This document shows, piece after piece, positions 1 through 5,483 of a stretch of 6,411 nt of DNA. Position 1 is the first letter of the stretch. Each line of letters begins with the position of its first letter. Origin of the DNA: an uncultured Bacilli bacterium (GTDB lineage Bacteria; Bacillota_I; Bacilli_A; RF39; UBA660); contig CANRQD010000075.1 of NCBI GenBank assembly GCA_947632685.1, forward strand, positions 1-6,411, given 5' to 3'. A program made the position numbers and the translations under genes. The notes under the pieces were generated by a model, which saw only the letters and a list, made by a program, of their open reading frames with translations, did not search any database and had not been told where the DNA came from.

Positions 1-70
1 GCCGATAGTAAGAATTGAACTTACCGCTGATCCTTACCAAGGATCTGTTTTACCACTAAACTATATCGGC
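1..70 (-). tRNA. tRNA-Thr(GGT), 3' end beyond the window
   Basis: Read on the minus strand, this folds into a complete cloverleaf. The 7-bp acceptor stem GCCGATA/TATCGGC is perfect. The D arm GTTT/AAAC has GG in its loop. The anticodon stem GATCC/GGATC carries the loop TTGGTAA, giving anticodon GGT, which reads ACC and ACT (Thr). The T arm GTAAG/CTTAC has the loop TTCAATT. The variable region is only 4 nt (AGCG) and the D loop is short. The anticodon arm resembles E. coli tRNA-Thr(GGU), which supports the identity. The discriminator base and any encoded CCA lie beyond position 1. I see no convincing promoter between it and the upstream gene, so it may depend on read-through or on a promoter I cannot recognise. 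Confidence 0.95.
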
Positions 71-99
71 ATAATTATAAATTTTATAATATTTTAAAT

Positions 100-134
100 C
101 GTCGTAAATAACTTTATTAAAATCATTTACGACG
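100..134. terminator. hairpin terminator between the bile salt hydrolase gene and tRNA-Thr
   Basis: A perfect 10-bp inverted repeat, CGTCGTAAAT (100-109) with ATTTACGACG (125-134), is separated by a 15-nt loop. It lies 11 bp downstream of the stop codon of the bile salt hydrolase-type gene, the usual place for that gene's terminator. In the minus direction the tail is only moderately T-rich (ATTTAAAATATT). In the plus direction the stem can be lengthened and is followed by ATTATTTTTT, so it looks as good or better against transcription entering from the left. It may act in both directions. Confidence 0.55.
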
Positions 135-145
135 GTTATTATTTT

Positions 146-1120
146 TTAGTTTTGCATAAATACTTGTTGACCTTTAATCAATTCATAACTTATTAATTTA
201 TTACTATCTAAATTTTCTTTATGCATATCAACAGCTGTAATTTGACTATTTTCATAAGTTGTATAGTAATATATACCTTTATCCATATTACAACAAGAAC
301 TATAAATAGTTATTTCATACTTATCTTTTCCCATATGAACACAACCTCTTTGTTGATCAACACAACCTAAAATATGAAAAAATTGACTAATACTTTCTGA
401 TTCAGAATTACCTGATAAAGAATTCATTTTAGTAAAAGTTGCTTTAACAAATCTTGATGCAGATGATAAATCTCCAGGTAGACCTAAAGCACCCATACCA
501 CGACTATAATTATTTAAATTTAATTTTTTAGAGAAATTATTATTAGGTTGTTCAATAGACAAATTCATATAATTATTTAAATTAAACATCTGAATATCAA
601 AAGTTGGATTATTAGTTAAAACTCCTACTGGATTATCATATATTTTTAAACCATCCTTAACACTTTCAACAGTTATAGAATTGTTATTATCAGAAATAAT
701 CCAATGCAAAGGAGATGCAGGTAAATTATCACTAAAGTTTATATTAGATATATTAATATTTTTTAATAATTTTTTTACTTCACTAATATTTGAACATTGT
801 GATAAAACCCAAGGAATAAATTCAAAAGATGCGATATTATCTTTATTATTTTCTAAATCTTTATAATCTGCATTACCAGGAAAATTAAGCCCTGCCATAC
901 CAAGTCCTTTTTCATTTATAGCATCATAATAAAGTGGATAATCATCTTCAACATAAGCCATACCAATTAGAGCATAGTGATTTTCTATATCATCTACTTT
1001 TCTAAATTTAAAAGGATAATTTCTAGGGGTTATTGTAATAGTTTCATTATAAGAATATTCTAAATCAAAATTTCTTCCAAAATAATGATTTTTAGTATTA
1101 TAAGTTATTGCAGTACACAT
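146..1120 (-). CDS. bsh: choloylglycine hydrolase family protein, probable bile salt hydrolase
   Basis: An Ntn-hydrolase of the linear amide C-N hydrolase family (bile salt hydrolases and penicillin V acylases). Bile salt hydrolases cut the amide bond of glycine- or taurine-conjugated bile acids in the cytoplasm. The 324 residues match the family length of about 315-330. Met1 is followed directly by Cys2, the nucleophile exposed when Met1 is removed. Other expected active-site residues are visible: Arg16 and Asp19 in FGRNFDLEYS, Asn79 in GLNFPG, Asn170 in VLTNNP, and Arg223 in the family signature GLPGDLSSASRF (213-224). Phe18 stands where C. perfringens CBAH has Met. There is no signal peptide. 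The start is supported by AAAGAGG 10 nt upstream and by the need for Cys2. It is monocistronic, with its own promoter and terminator, between two tRNA genes. Bile salt versus penicillin specificity cannot be proven from sequence; overall similarity to CBAH favours bile salts. Confidence 0.9.
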   Translation of the reverse strand: MCTAITYNTKNHYFGRNFDLEYSYNETITITPRNYPFKFRKVDDIENHYALIGMAYVEDDYPLYYDAINEKGLGMAGLNFPGNADYKDLENNKDNIASFEFIPWVLSQCSNISEVKKLLKNINISNINFSDNLPASPLHWIISDNNNSITVESVKDGLKIYDNPVGVLTNNPTFDIQMFNLNNYMNLSIEQPNNNFSKKLNLNNYSRGMGALGLPGDLSSASRFVKATFTKMNSLSGNSESESISQFFHILGCVDQQRGCVHMGKDKYEITIYSSCCNMDKGIYYYTTYENSQITAVDMHKENLDSNKLISYELIKGQQVFMQN

Positions 1121-1130
1121 TATTTGATAC

Positions 1131-1173
1131 CCTCTTTCTAATTTATTATAACATATTTTATAAATATTGTATC
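1131..1173 (-). promoter_or_regulatory. promoter and ribosome binding site of the bile salt hydrolase gene
   Basis: On the minus strand TATAAT lies at 1145-1150, preceded by TGT, which makes an extended -10 box (TGTTATAAT). A weak -35 candidate, GATACA, lies at 1168-1173 with 17-bp spacing. The expected start of transcription is close to the ribosome binding site AAAGAGG (1131-1137), so the leader would be very short and there is no room for a riboswitch. The AT-rich stretch from about 1174 to 1272, upstream of this promoter, shows no gene or clear site. Confidence 0.6.
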
Positions 1174-1272
1174 ACTATTGAATTAGCATTTTTAAACTTT
1201 ATAAAAAATTAATCACTAATACTTTTAAAACTTTTTATAATAATTATTATTTAAAATAAATCTATAAAATTA

Positions 1273-1302
1273 AATAAAATAAAAACGTTGAATATTCAAC
1301 GT
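1273..1302 (-). terminator. Rho-independent terminator of tRNA-Ala
   Basis: The palindrome ACGTTGAATATTCAACGT (1285-1302) forms a 7-bp stem with a 4-nt loop. On the minus strand it is followed at once by TTTTTATTTTATT. It begins 12 bp after the encoded CCA end of the tRNA, so it ends the tRNA transcript before the bile salt hydrolase promoter. Confidence 0.8.
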
Positions 1303-1313
1303 ATATTTTAAAA

Positions 1314-1389
1314 TGGTGGAGCATAGCGGGATCGAACCGCTGACCTTCACGGTGCAAACGTGACGCTCTCCCAGCTGAGCTAATGCCCC
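1314..1389 (-). tRNA. tRNA-Ala(TGC)
   Basis: A complete 76-nt cloverleaf on the minus strand. The acceptor stem is GGGGCAT/ATGCTCC, and the D arm is GCTC/GAGC with the loop AGCTGGGA. The anticodon stem TCACG/CGTGA holds the loop TTTGCAC, so the anticodon is TGC. The T arm is AGCGG/CCGCT with the loop TTCGATC, and the variable loop is AGGTC. The discriminator A and the CCA end are encoded. It is a single tRNA unit with its own promoter upstream and its own terminator downstream, and is visibly richer in GC than the DNA around it. Confidence 0.98.
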
Positions 1390-1408
1390 AAAACAAGCTA
1401 ACAATAGA

Positions 1409-1438
1409 ATTATAGCATAGCCTAATTTTAAAAGTCAA
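1409..1438 (-). promoter_or_regulatory. tRNA-Ala promoter overlapping the end of the M50 protease gene
   Basis: On the minus strand a -35 box TTGACT (1433-1438) is separated by 18 bp from TATAAT (1409-1414). The -10 box is preceded by TGC, giving an extended -10. Transcription would start about 12 nt before the mature tRNA 5' end. The -35 box contains the TGA stop codon (1435-1437) of the upstream protease gene, so promoter and coding end share bases. Confidence 0.8.
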
Positions 1439-2139
1439 TACTTATCACTAAATTTATTTTTTAATATAGCCTTCTCTGTATAATATTTATTACCTTGTTT
1501 TACTATATGATATTTTCCCCTAACAAATTTATTAATGCTATCTACTTTTTTTCTTCTTTTAAATCTATATTTATTTAAATATCTTTCAAGTAAAAATTTA
1601 TCAAATATATATTCTCTTTTTTTATATTCTATACTTATTTTATAAAATAGAAAACTTATAATTACTATTATATTTAAAGATAAATCATTACATATTAAAA
1701 ATATACCAATTACTAACAAAGTTATATATGAAATATATATAGAAATATTAAAACTATTTCTATATGATAATTTCGTTGATAATAATATATTTAATAGTTT
1801 ACCTCCATCAAGAGGATATATTGGCAATAAATTAAAAAATAATATTGTATAATTATATGTACCTATTAAACTAATATATCTATCAAAATAATTTATATTT
1901 ATAATTATTAAATAAAATATCATTTGAAATAATGGACCCATAATTAAAATAATAAATTCTTTTACTATACTTTCATTTAAAGGCATATTAAATTTAGAAA
2001 CTCCACCAAATGGATAAATATATATTTTATCTACCTCTATATTAAATAATAATGCAGTTATAAAATGACCTATTTCATGTACTATAATTAATAATAAAAG
2101 AATAATAAAAGGCATAAAAGATCCTATCAAAAATGCCAT
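1435..2139 (-). CDS. spoIVFB: SpoIVFB-like site-2 intramembrane metalloprotease (M50)
   Basis: A multi-pass membrane zinc protease that cuts its substrate within the membrane. In B. subtilis SpoIVFB cuts pro-sigma-K in the mother cell. The zinc motif HEIGH is at residues 21-25, and the third ligand is Asp111 in NLLPIYPLDGGK (103-114), both inside hydrophobic segments. PFGG (43-46) and MGPL (67-70) also match the family. Further hydrophobic segments run at about 60-82 and 131-170, followed by a basic tail, roughly 175-234, shorter than the CBS-type end of B. subtilis SpoIVFB. It lies 40 bp after the SpoIVFA-like gene, as in B. subtilis. The start given is the first ATG, but it has no ribosome binding site, and the frame stays open upstream to 2199 with residues that match the SpoIVFB N-terminus. 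The true start is probably upstream (see findings). The family call is firm; the substrate is inferred. Confidence 0.9.
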   Translation of the reverse strand: MAFLIGSFMPFIILLLLIIVHEIGHFITALLFNIEVDKIYIYPFGGVSKFNMPLNESIVKEFIILIMGPLFQMIFYLIIININYFDRYISLIGTYNYTILFFNLLPIYPLDGGKLLNILLSTKLSYRNSFNISIYISYITLLVIGIFLICNDLSLNIIVIISFLFYKISIEYKKREYIFDKFLLERYLNKYRFKRRKKVDSINKFVRGKYHIVKQGNKYYTEKAILKNKFSDKY

Positions 2140-2179
2140 AAGAGAAAATAATAGAAATAATGGGCTTATATATATATAA

Positions 2180-2770
2180 TTACAAATATTTTTTATAATC
2201 TAAATACTTCCCATCTTTTTGAAATACCATATATAACTTATCACCATTTACTTCACCCAATAATCCACCATTTTCAACATAGTCATACATTTTTATATTA
2301 GTAGTAGAAATATTTGAATACCATACATCTACACCATCAACTTGCTCAATAATAACTGTATTACCATATCCCTCTTTTTCCCCAATAAAAACAACAATTC
2401 CACTTTCCAAAACTGGAACCATATAATTTGAATTAACACTTAATGAAACTCCATCTTTATAAACATTAGATTTAGTATATGAAATTTTTTCATTAAACAC
2501 TTTTTCATCTTTAGGAGTTATTTTATCAATAGCGAGAATTTTACCAAAATATTTTTCATAAATAGATTTTAATTTTGTAAACTCTAAATTATCTTCATAT
2601 ACATATTTTATTATATTATTTTTAAATGAATTATTACTTTTTATCATAATTAATGTCAATAAGAATAATATTATTACAATTAAACATTTACTTATAAAAG
2701 TTTTTATACTCTTTTTAAGTACTAGTTTTTTTACAACTTTTTTCTTTGCTCTATAATCTTCTATATTCAT
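2180..2770 (-). CDS. spoIVFA: SpoIVFA-like membrane protein with a degenerate M23 domain
   Basis: A single-pass membrane protein: a basic N-terminus (many Lys up to residue 28), a membrane segment at about 26-43, and a C-terminal LytM/M23 fold at about 115-196. The metal-binding residues of active M23 peptidases are absent. The usual YAHL is YSNI (151-154), and the usual HLHFE region reads KLYMVFQ (178-184). The domain pattern GIVVFIG, YGNTVIIEQ, DGVDVWY and IKMYDYVENGG follows the B. subtilis SpoIVFA C-terminus as I recall it. In B. subtilis SpoIVFA tethers and inhibits SpoIVFB. Placement directly before the M50 protease fits that partnership. The start is supported by AGGGAGA (2779-2785), 8 nt from the ATG. 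Its 3' end probably overlaps the real N-terminus of the protease. It is not expected to be a peptidoglycan hydrolase. Confidence 0.85.
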   Translation of the reverse strand: MNIEDYRAKKKVVKKLVLKKSIKTFISKCLIVIILFLLTLIMIKSNNSFKNNIIKYVYEDNLEFTKLKSIYEKYFGKILAIDKITPKDEKVFNEKISYTKSNVYKDGVSLSVNSNYMVPVLESGIVVFIGEKEGYGNTVIIEQVDGVDVWYSNISTTNIKMYDYVENGGLLGEVNGDKLYMVFQKDGKYLDYKKYL

Positions 2771-2800
2771 ATTTATATTCTCCCTGATAAATAATATGAA

Positions 2801-2837
2801 TAAATAAAAAAAATATGATTAAAACTAATTAATCATA
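2801..2837 (-). terminator. hairpin plus T-run over the mreD stop codon
   Basis: On the minus strand TATGATTAA (2829-2837 complement) pairs with TTAATCATA (2814-2822 complement), giving a 9-bp, AT-rich stem with a 6-nt loop, followed by eight T (TTTTTTTTATTTA). The stem and loop contain the last codons and the TAG stop (2825-2827) of mreD. The stem is weak in GC, so it may reduce rather than stop transcription into the SpoIVFA-like gene. I see no strong promoter in the 54 bp before that gene; TATTAT at 2791-2796 is the best -10 candidate, with no good -35. Confidence 0.6.
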
Positions 2838-3334
2838 ATTTTTTTATACTTTTTAGGTAAAAGTTTAATTATAAAATACAAGATTTCACCATAAATTATA
2901 TTAAATATTATACTATGACCTATTTTATATAATAATCTATTAAATGACATAGGTACTAAATTAAATATTAAAATAACTAATGCAATACTACACTCATATA
3001 TAATTATTGATATTAATATATCAATAATTATCCATACAAAATTAAATCCAGATATTTTATATATTTTTGTTATAAAAAATGCAATTAATAAAAATATAAA
3101 ACCATCTAAAAATAATAAATTTGTATAGAATATATCATATAATATTCCAACTATAAAAGCTAAAATATAATAGTTTTTTTCTTTTCGATAAAAAAATGCA
3201 TAACAAATTATTAAAGCTACTATAGTCGTTAAAGGTGTAAATAGTGATAAATTTCCAACTTCATATGGTAAGAAATTAGTTAAAATTCCGTCTATCATAA
3301 ATGATATTAATATAATAATTATACTTACTAACAT
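2825..3334 (-). CDS. mreD: rod shape-determining protein MreD
   Basis: A small integral membrane protein of the sidewall peptidoglycan (elongasome) complex, working with MreC. It has 169 residues, close to the usual 160-175, and consists mostly of hydrophobic segments (roughly 3-20, 29-48, 56-75, 76-90, 98-125 and 135-158) with a short basic tail. The segment VGILYDIFYT (62-71) matches the conserved GxxxD region of MreD, and TPLTTI (33-38) is also typical. The start overlaps the mreC stop by one base (TAATG). The ribosome binding site AAAGGAGAA (3341-3349) lies inside the end of mreC, so the two are translationally coupled. It ends with TAG inside a terminator-like hairpin. Identification rests on topology, this motif and its place after mreC. 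Confidence 0.88.
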   Translation of the reverse strand: MLVSIIIILISFMIDGILTNFLPYEVGNLSLFTPLTTIVALIICYAFFYRKEKNYYILAFIVGILYDIFYTNLLFLDGFIFLLIAFFITKIYKISGFNFVWIIIDILISIIIYECSIALVILIFNLVPMSFNRLLYKIGHSIIFNIIYGEILYFIIKLLPKKYKKIMIN

Positions 3335-4140
3335 TAGTCTTTCTCCTTTAAGATTGTTAAATAATGAATAGAATCGAAATCTTGACCTGTTTCTAAATAT
3401 AGAGTTTTACTAATATTATATTTATCATTTTCTATTTTTTTTACTGTACCAACATATATTCCTCTAGGTTCTTTACCACCTAAACCACTAGTAACAACTT
3501 TATCATCCAAGGAAACATTCAATGATTTATCAACACCAATAACTTTTAATAATGATGTTTTATTATCATAACCATTTAATATTGCATTTGTATCTCCACT
3601 AGATGTTGATATTGATACTGAAACTTTATAATTAATATCATCACTAGTTATAAGTTTAACTTCACTAGAATTTTCACTTACTTTGGAAATTTTACCAACT
3701 AATCCATTCTTAGTAATAACTACCATATCCTTTTTTATACCTGAGGTTTTACCTTTATCAATTGTAACTGTATTAAACCAATAACTTTTATTTCTTGATA
3801 AAACTGTTGTAGTAACTGTATCATATTCTGTTAATGTTTTTTTTAGTTCTAATGCTCCTTTTAATTCTGCTATTTCATTTTCAAGTGATGCATTAACATT
3901 TTTTTGAATAACATAACTTTCAGATAAATCTTTACCTTTATCTGAATTTAATGATGTAAAAGGATACATAAATATTTTATTTATAAACATTGCCACATCT
4001 TTAATACCAGATTCTATAATTGTATAATTACGATTTAGTGAAATTGATGCAAATAAAAGTAAAAAAACAAGTATACAACTTATAAAAATAATTATATATT
4101 TTTTTTGTCTTTGCTTCTTTTTTTTATACGTACGCATCAC
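3334..4140 (-). CDS. mreC: rod shape-determining protein MreC
   Basis: A membrane-anchored scaffold of the elongasome that sits outside the membrane and connects peptidoglycan synthases with MreD and RodA. It has 268 residues, slightly shorter than B. subtilis MreC (about 290). In order: a very basic N-terminus (3-14), one membrane segment (about 15-34), a helical coiled-coil region (about 70-105), then the beta-rich MreC domain. Clear family motifs are SYWFNTVTIDKGKTSGI (119-135), ITKNGLVGKI (142-151), and VVTSGLGG with GIYVGTV (215-233). The start given is GTG (4138-4140); the next codon is ATG (4135-4137), which could equally be used, since the upstream GGGAATG and TTAGGTG do not decide it. 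In B. subtilis mreB precedes mreC. Here only 50 bp separate mreC from radC. Confidence 0.95.
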   Translation of the reverse strand: MMRTYKKKKQRQKKYIIIFISCILVFLLLFASISLNRNYTIIESGIKDVAMFINKIFMYPFTSLNSDKGKDLSESYVIQKNVNASLENEIAELKGALELKKTLTEYDTVTTTVLSRNKSYWFNTVTIDKGKTSGIKKDMVVITKNGLVGKISKVSENSSEVKLITSDDINYKVSVSISTSSGDTNAILNGYDNKTSLLKVIGVDKSLNVSLDDKVVTSGLGGKEPRGIYVGTVKKIENDKYNISKTLYLETGQDFDSIHYLTILKEKD

Positions 4141-4159
4141 CTAACTTTCATTCCCATTT

Positions 4160-4188
4160 ATTATAATATAAAAAAATATTAGACACAA
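4160..4188 (-). promoter_or_regulatory. possible promoter of mreC-mreD
   Basis: In the 50-bp gap after radC the minus strand has TATAAT (4160-4165) and, 17 bp upstream, TTGTGT (4183-4188), which keeps the TTG of a -35 box. Transcription would begin about 15 bp before the mreC start. It could give mreCD expression independent of radC. The -35 half is weak, and AT-rich DNA produces -10 look-alikes easily. Confidence 0.35.
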
Positions 4189-4190
4189 TA

Positions 4191-4877
4191 TTAAATAATA
4201 AAATTATTATCATTTTCATAAAAACTATAGTAATTATTATCACTAACAATTATATGATCTACAACAGGAATACCTTGTATCTTTCCAATCTCAACTAAAC
4301 TTTTAGTAAAATTAATATCCTCTCTACTTGGATTTACATCACCTGATGGATGATTGTGTAAACATATAATAGAAGAAGCACTATGCAAATAAGCTTCTTT
4401 AAACACCTCTCTAGGATGAACTACACTTCTATTTATTGTACCCATAAATAATAACTTCCTTTCAATTAATTCTTGTTTATTATTAAAGTATAGGCAATAA
4501 AAATATTCCTGTTTTTTACCATAAAATAAATATTTAGTTGCTTCCCATATATCTTTAGATGATGTTAACCTTTTATTATTCTTTACAGTATTATTTAAAA
4601 ATATTCTTTTTCCTAATTCAATTGTTGCAAGTATTTCAATAGCTTTTACTCTACCTATACCTTTTATACTTAATAACTGTTCAAAACTTATATTTTTCAA
4701 ATTATTAATATTTTTACATCTTTTTAATACTTCTAAAGATAAATCTTTTACAGACTTATTTTTAGTTCCTGTTTTTAATATAATGGATAATAATTCTTCA
4801 TTACTTAATTTATCACATCCTTCATTAATTAACCTTTCTCTTGGTCTTTCATTAACTGGTATTTCTAATAATTTCAT
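4191..4877 (-). CDS. radC: RadC/JAB-domain family protein (UPF0758)
   Basis: A member of the RadC family. It was once linked to DNA repair, but its cellular role is unsettled. The 228 residues match the normal length. The N-terminal part has PRERLINEG (12-20) and LSNEELLSIILKTGT (24-38), then a helix-hairpin-helix motif, SIKGIGRVKAIEI (70-82). The C-terminal JAMM metalloprotease-like domain is intact: Glu124, His174 and His176 in CLHNHPSGD (172-180), Ser184 and Asp187, in the pattern HxHx7Sx2D. The start has a good ribosome binding site, TTGAGGTGA (4881-4889), three nt before the ATG. It lies 38 bp downstream of the SPOR-like gene and probably shares its transcript. A place directly before mre genes is common in Bacillota. 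Confidence 0.96.
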   Translation of the reverse strand: MKLLEIPVNERPRERLINEGCDKLSNEELLSIILKTGTKNKSVKDLSLEVLKRCKNINNLKNISFEQLLSIKGIGRVKAIEILATIELGKRIFLNNTVKNNKRLTSSKDIWEATKYLFYGKKQEYFYCLYFNNKQELIERKLLFMGTINRSVVHPREVFKEAYLHSASSIICLHNHPSGDVNPSREDINFTKSLVEIGKIQGIPVVDHIIVSDNNYYSFYENDNNFII

Positions 4878-4915
4878 AATTCACCTCAATTTATTATTAG
4901 AAATAAAATATTCTT

Positions 4916-5359
4916 TTACATAACTAAATTTTCATAATTAGATAATACTACCTCTTCAATTGCAGAAATATCACTTTCATTATTTGCGCTATCTAACAAA
5001 ATATCGAATTGTTCTATGTTAGATATAAACTCTAAATTATCAATTTCAAGTTCTTTTTCATATATAGAATATCCTTTATTTTTATACATTTTTTTAATTT
5101 TAGACATATTTTTTTGATTACCAGTTATTCCAACATATAAGTGATATCTACCATCTTTTTCTACAACTAATTTAGGATTAATATTTTTAGTATTATAATC
5201 TAATAAATTTTTTGTAGAATATACACCTTCTTCTAAAAAATATAATTTCTTTTTATCACTAAATAAACTTGATGTTTTTTCATAATTTGAAAATAAAAAT
5301 ATACCTATAATTCCACCTGATATTATAGCAACTGTCATTAATATTAAAGTTTTTTTCAT
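4916..5359 (-). CDS. small membrane-anchored SPOR-like domain protein, possible SpoIIB counterpart
   Basis: A 147-residue protein with a short basic start (MKKT), one membrane segment at about 4-24, and an outside domain. Residues about 38-103 resemble a SPOR fold: LYFLEEGVYSTKN followed by KDGRYHLYVGITGN and a helix ending KNKGYSIYEKE, the usual pattern of two strand-helix repeats. SPOR domains bind denuded septal peptidoglycan. In B. subtilis the SPOR protein SpoIIB is encoded between comC and maf, upstream of radC, so position supports a related role; this protein is much shorter than SpoIIB (332 residues). I chose the ATG at 5357-5359 because it has GGTGAT a few nt upstream, whereas the ATG at 5369-5371, four codons earlier, has none. 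Similarity is weak and the function is inferred. Confidence 0.65.
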   Translation of the reverse strand: MKKTLILMTVAIISGGIIGIFLFSNYEKTSSLFSDKKKLYFLEEGVYSTKNLLDYNTKNINPKLVVEKDGRYHLYVGITGNQKNMSKIKKMYKNKGYSIYEKELEIDNLEFISNIEQFDILLDSANNESDISAIEEVVLSNYENLVM

Positions 5360-5375
5360 TATTATCACCATAAAA

Positions 5376-5384
5376 ATAGTAACA
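5376..5384 (-). promoter_or_regulatory. possible extended -10 promoter of the SPOR-like gene and radC
   Basis: Transcription from valS is stopped by the terminator just upstream, so a promoter is needed between 5372 and 5433. TACTAT (5376-5381) preceded by TGT gives an extended -10 box. A -35-like TCGACA is present at 5403-5408, but 21 bp away, too far for a normal promoter. Start of transcription at about 5369 would leave only the ATG at 5359 with a usable leader. Confidence 0.35.
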
Positions 5385-5433
5385 AATCAAATTTAAATAT
5401 TTTGTCGAAAAAAAATAATTATAATTAAAAATA

Positions 5434-5461
5434 TAAAAAAAACAGATTATTGAAATCTGTT
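5434..5461 (-). terminator. Rho-independent terminator of valS
   Basis: On the minus strand AACAGATT (5454-5461 complement) pairs with AATCTGTT (5441-5448 complement), an 8-bp stem with a 5-nt loop. A run of T (TTTTTTTTATATTTTT) overlaps and follows the stem. It begins 22 bp after the valS stop codon and separates valS from the genes downstream. Confidence 0.85.
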
Positions 5462-5483
5462 CTAAAATACTATTTATATAACG

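Noticed and set aside
74..79. TATAAT on the minus strand just before tRNA-Thr
   Set aside because: It is only 3 bp from the mature tRNA 5' end, so transcription would start inside the tRNA. It cannot be its promoter.
681..866. A 61-codon open frame on the plus strand
   Set aside because: It lies wholly inside, and antisense to, the well-supported bile salt hydrolase-type gene, has no ribosome binding site that I can see, and has no recognisable protein features.
1171..1240. Imperfect direct repeat starting ATCACTA (1171 and 1212) followed by AT-rich similar stretches
   Set aside because: Only seven bases are exact and the rest is low-complexity A/T, which is expected by chance in DNA this AT-rich. 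It is not enough for an operator or a mobile element end.
2180..2770. Reading the M23-fold protein as an active peptidoglycan endopeptidase
   Set aside because: The zinc ligands are missing, and the gene context is that of SpoIVFA.
4170..4192. AATATT-(6 nt)-AATATT with seven T after it on the minus strand, at the end of radC
   Set aside because: The stem is six A-T pairs, too weak to call a terminator, and each half is its own palindrome.
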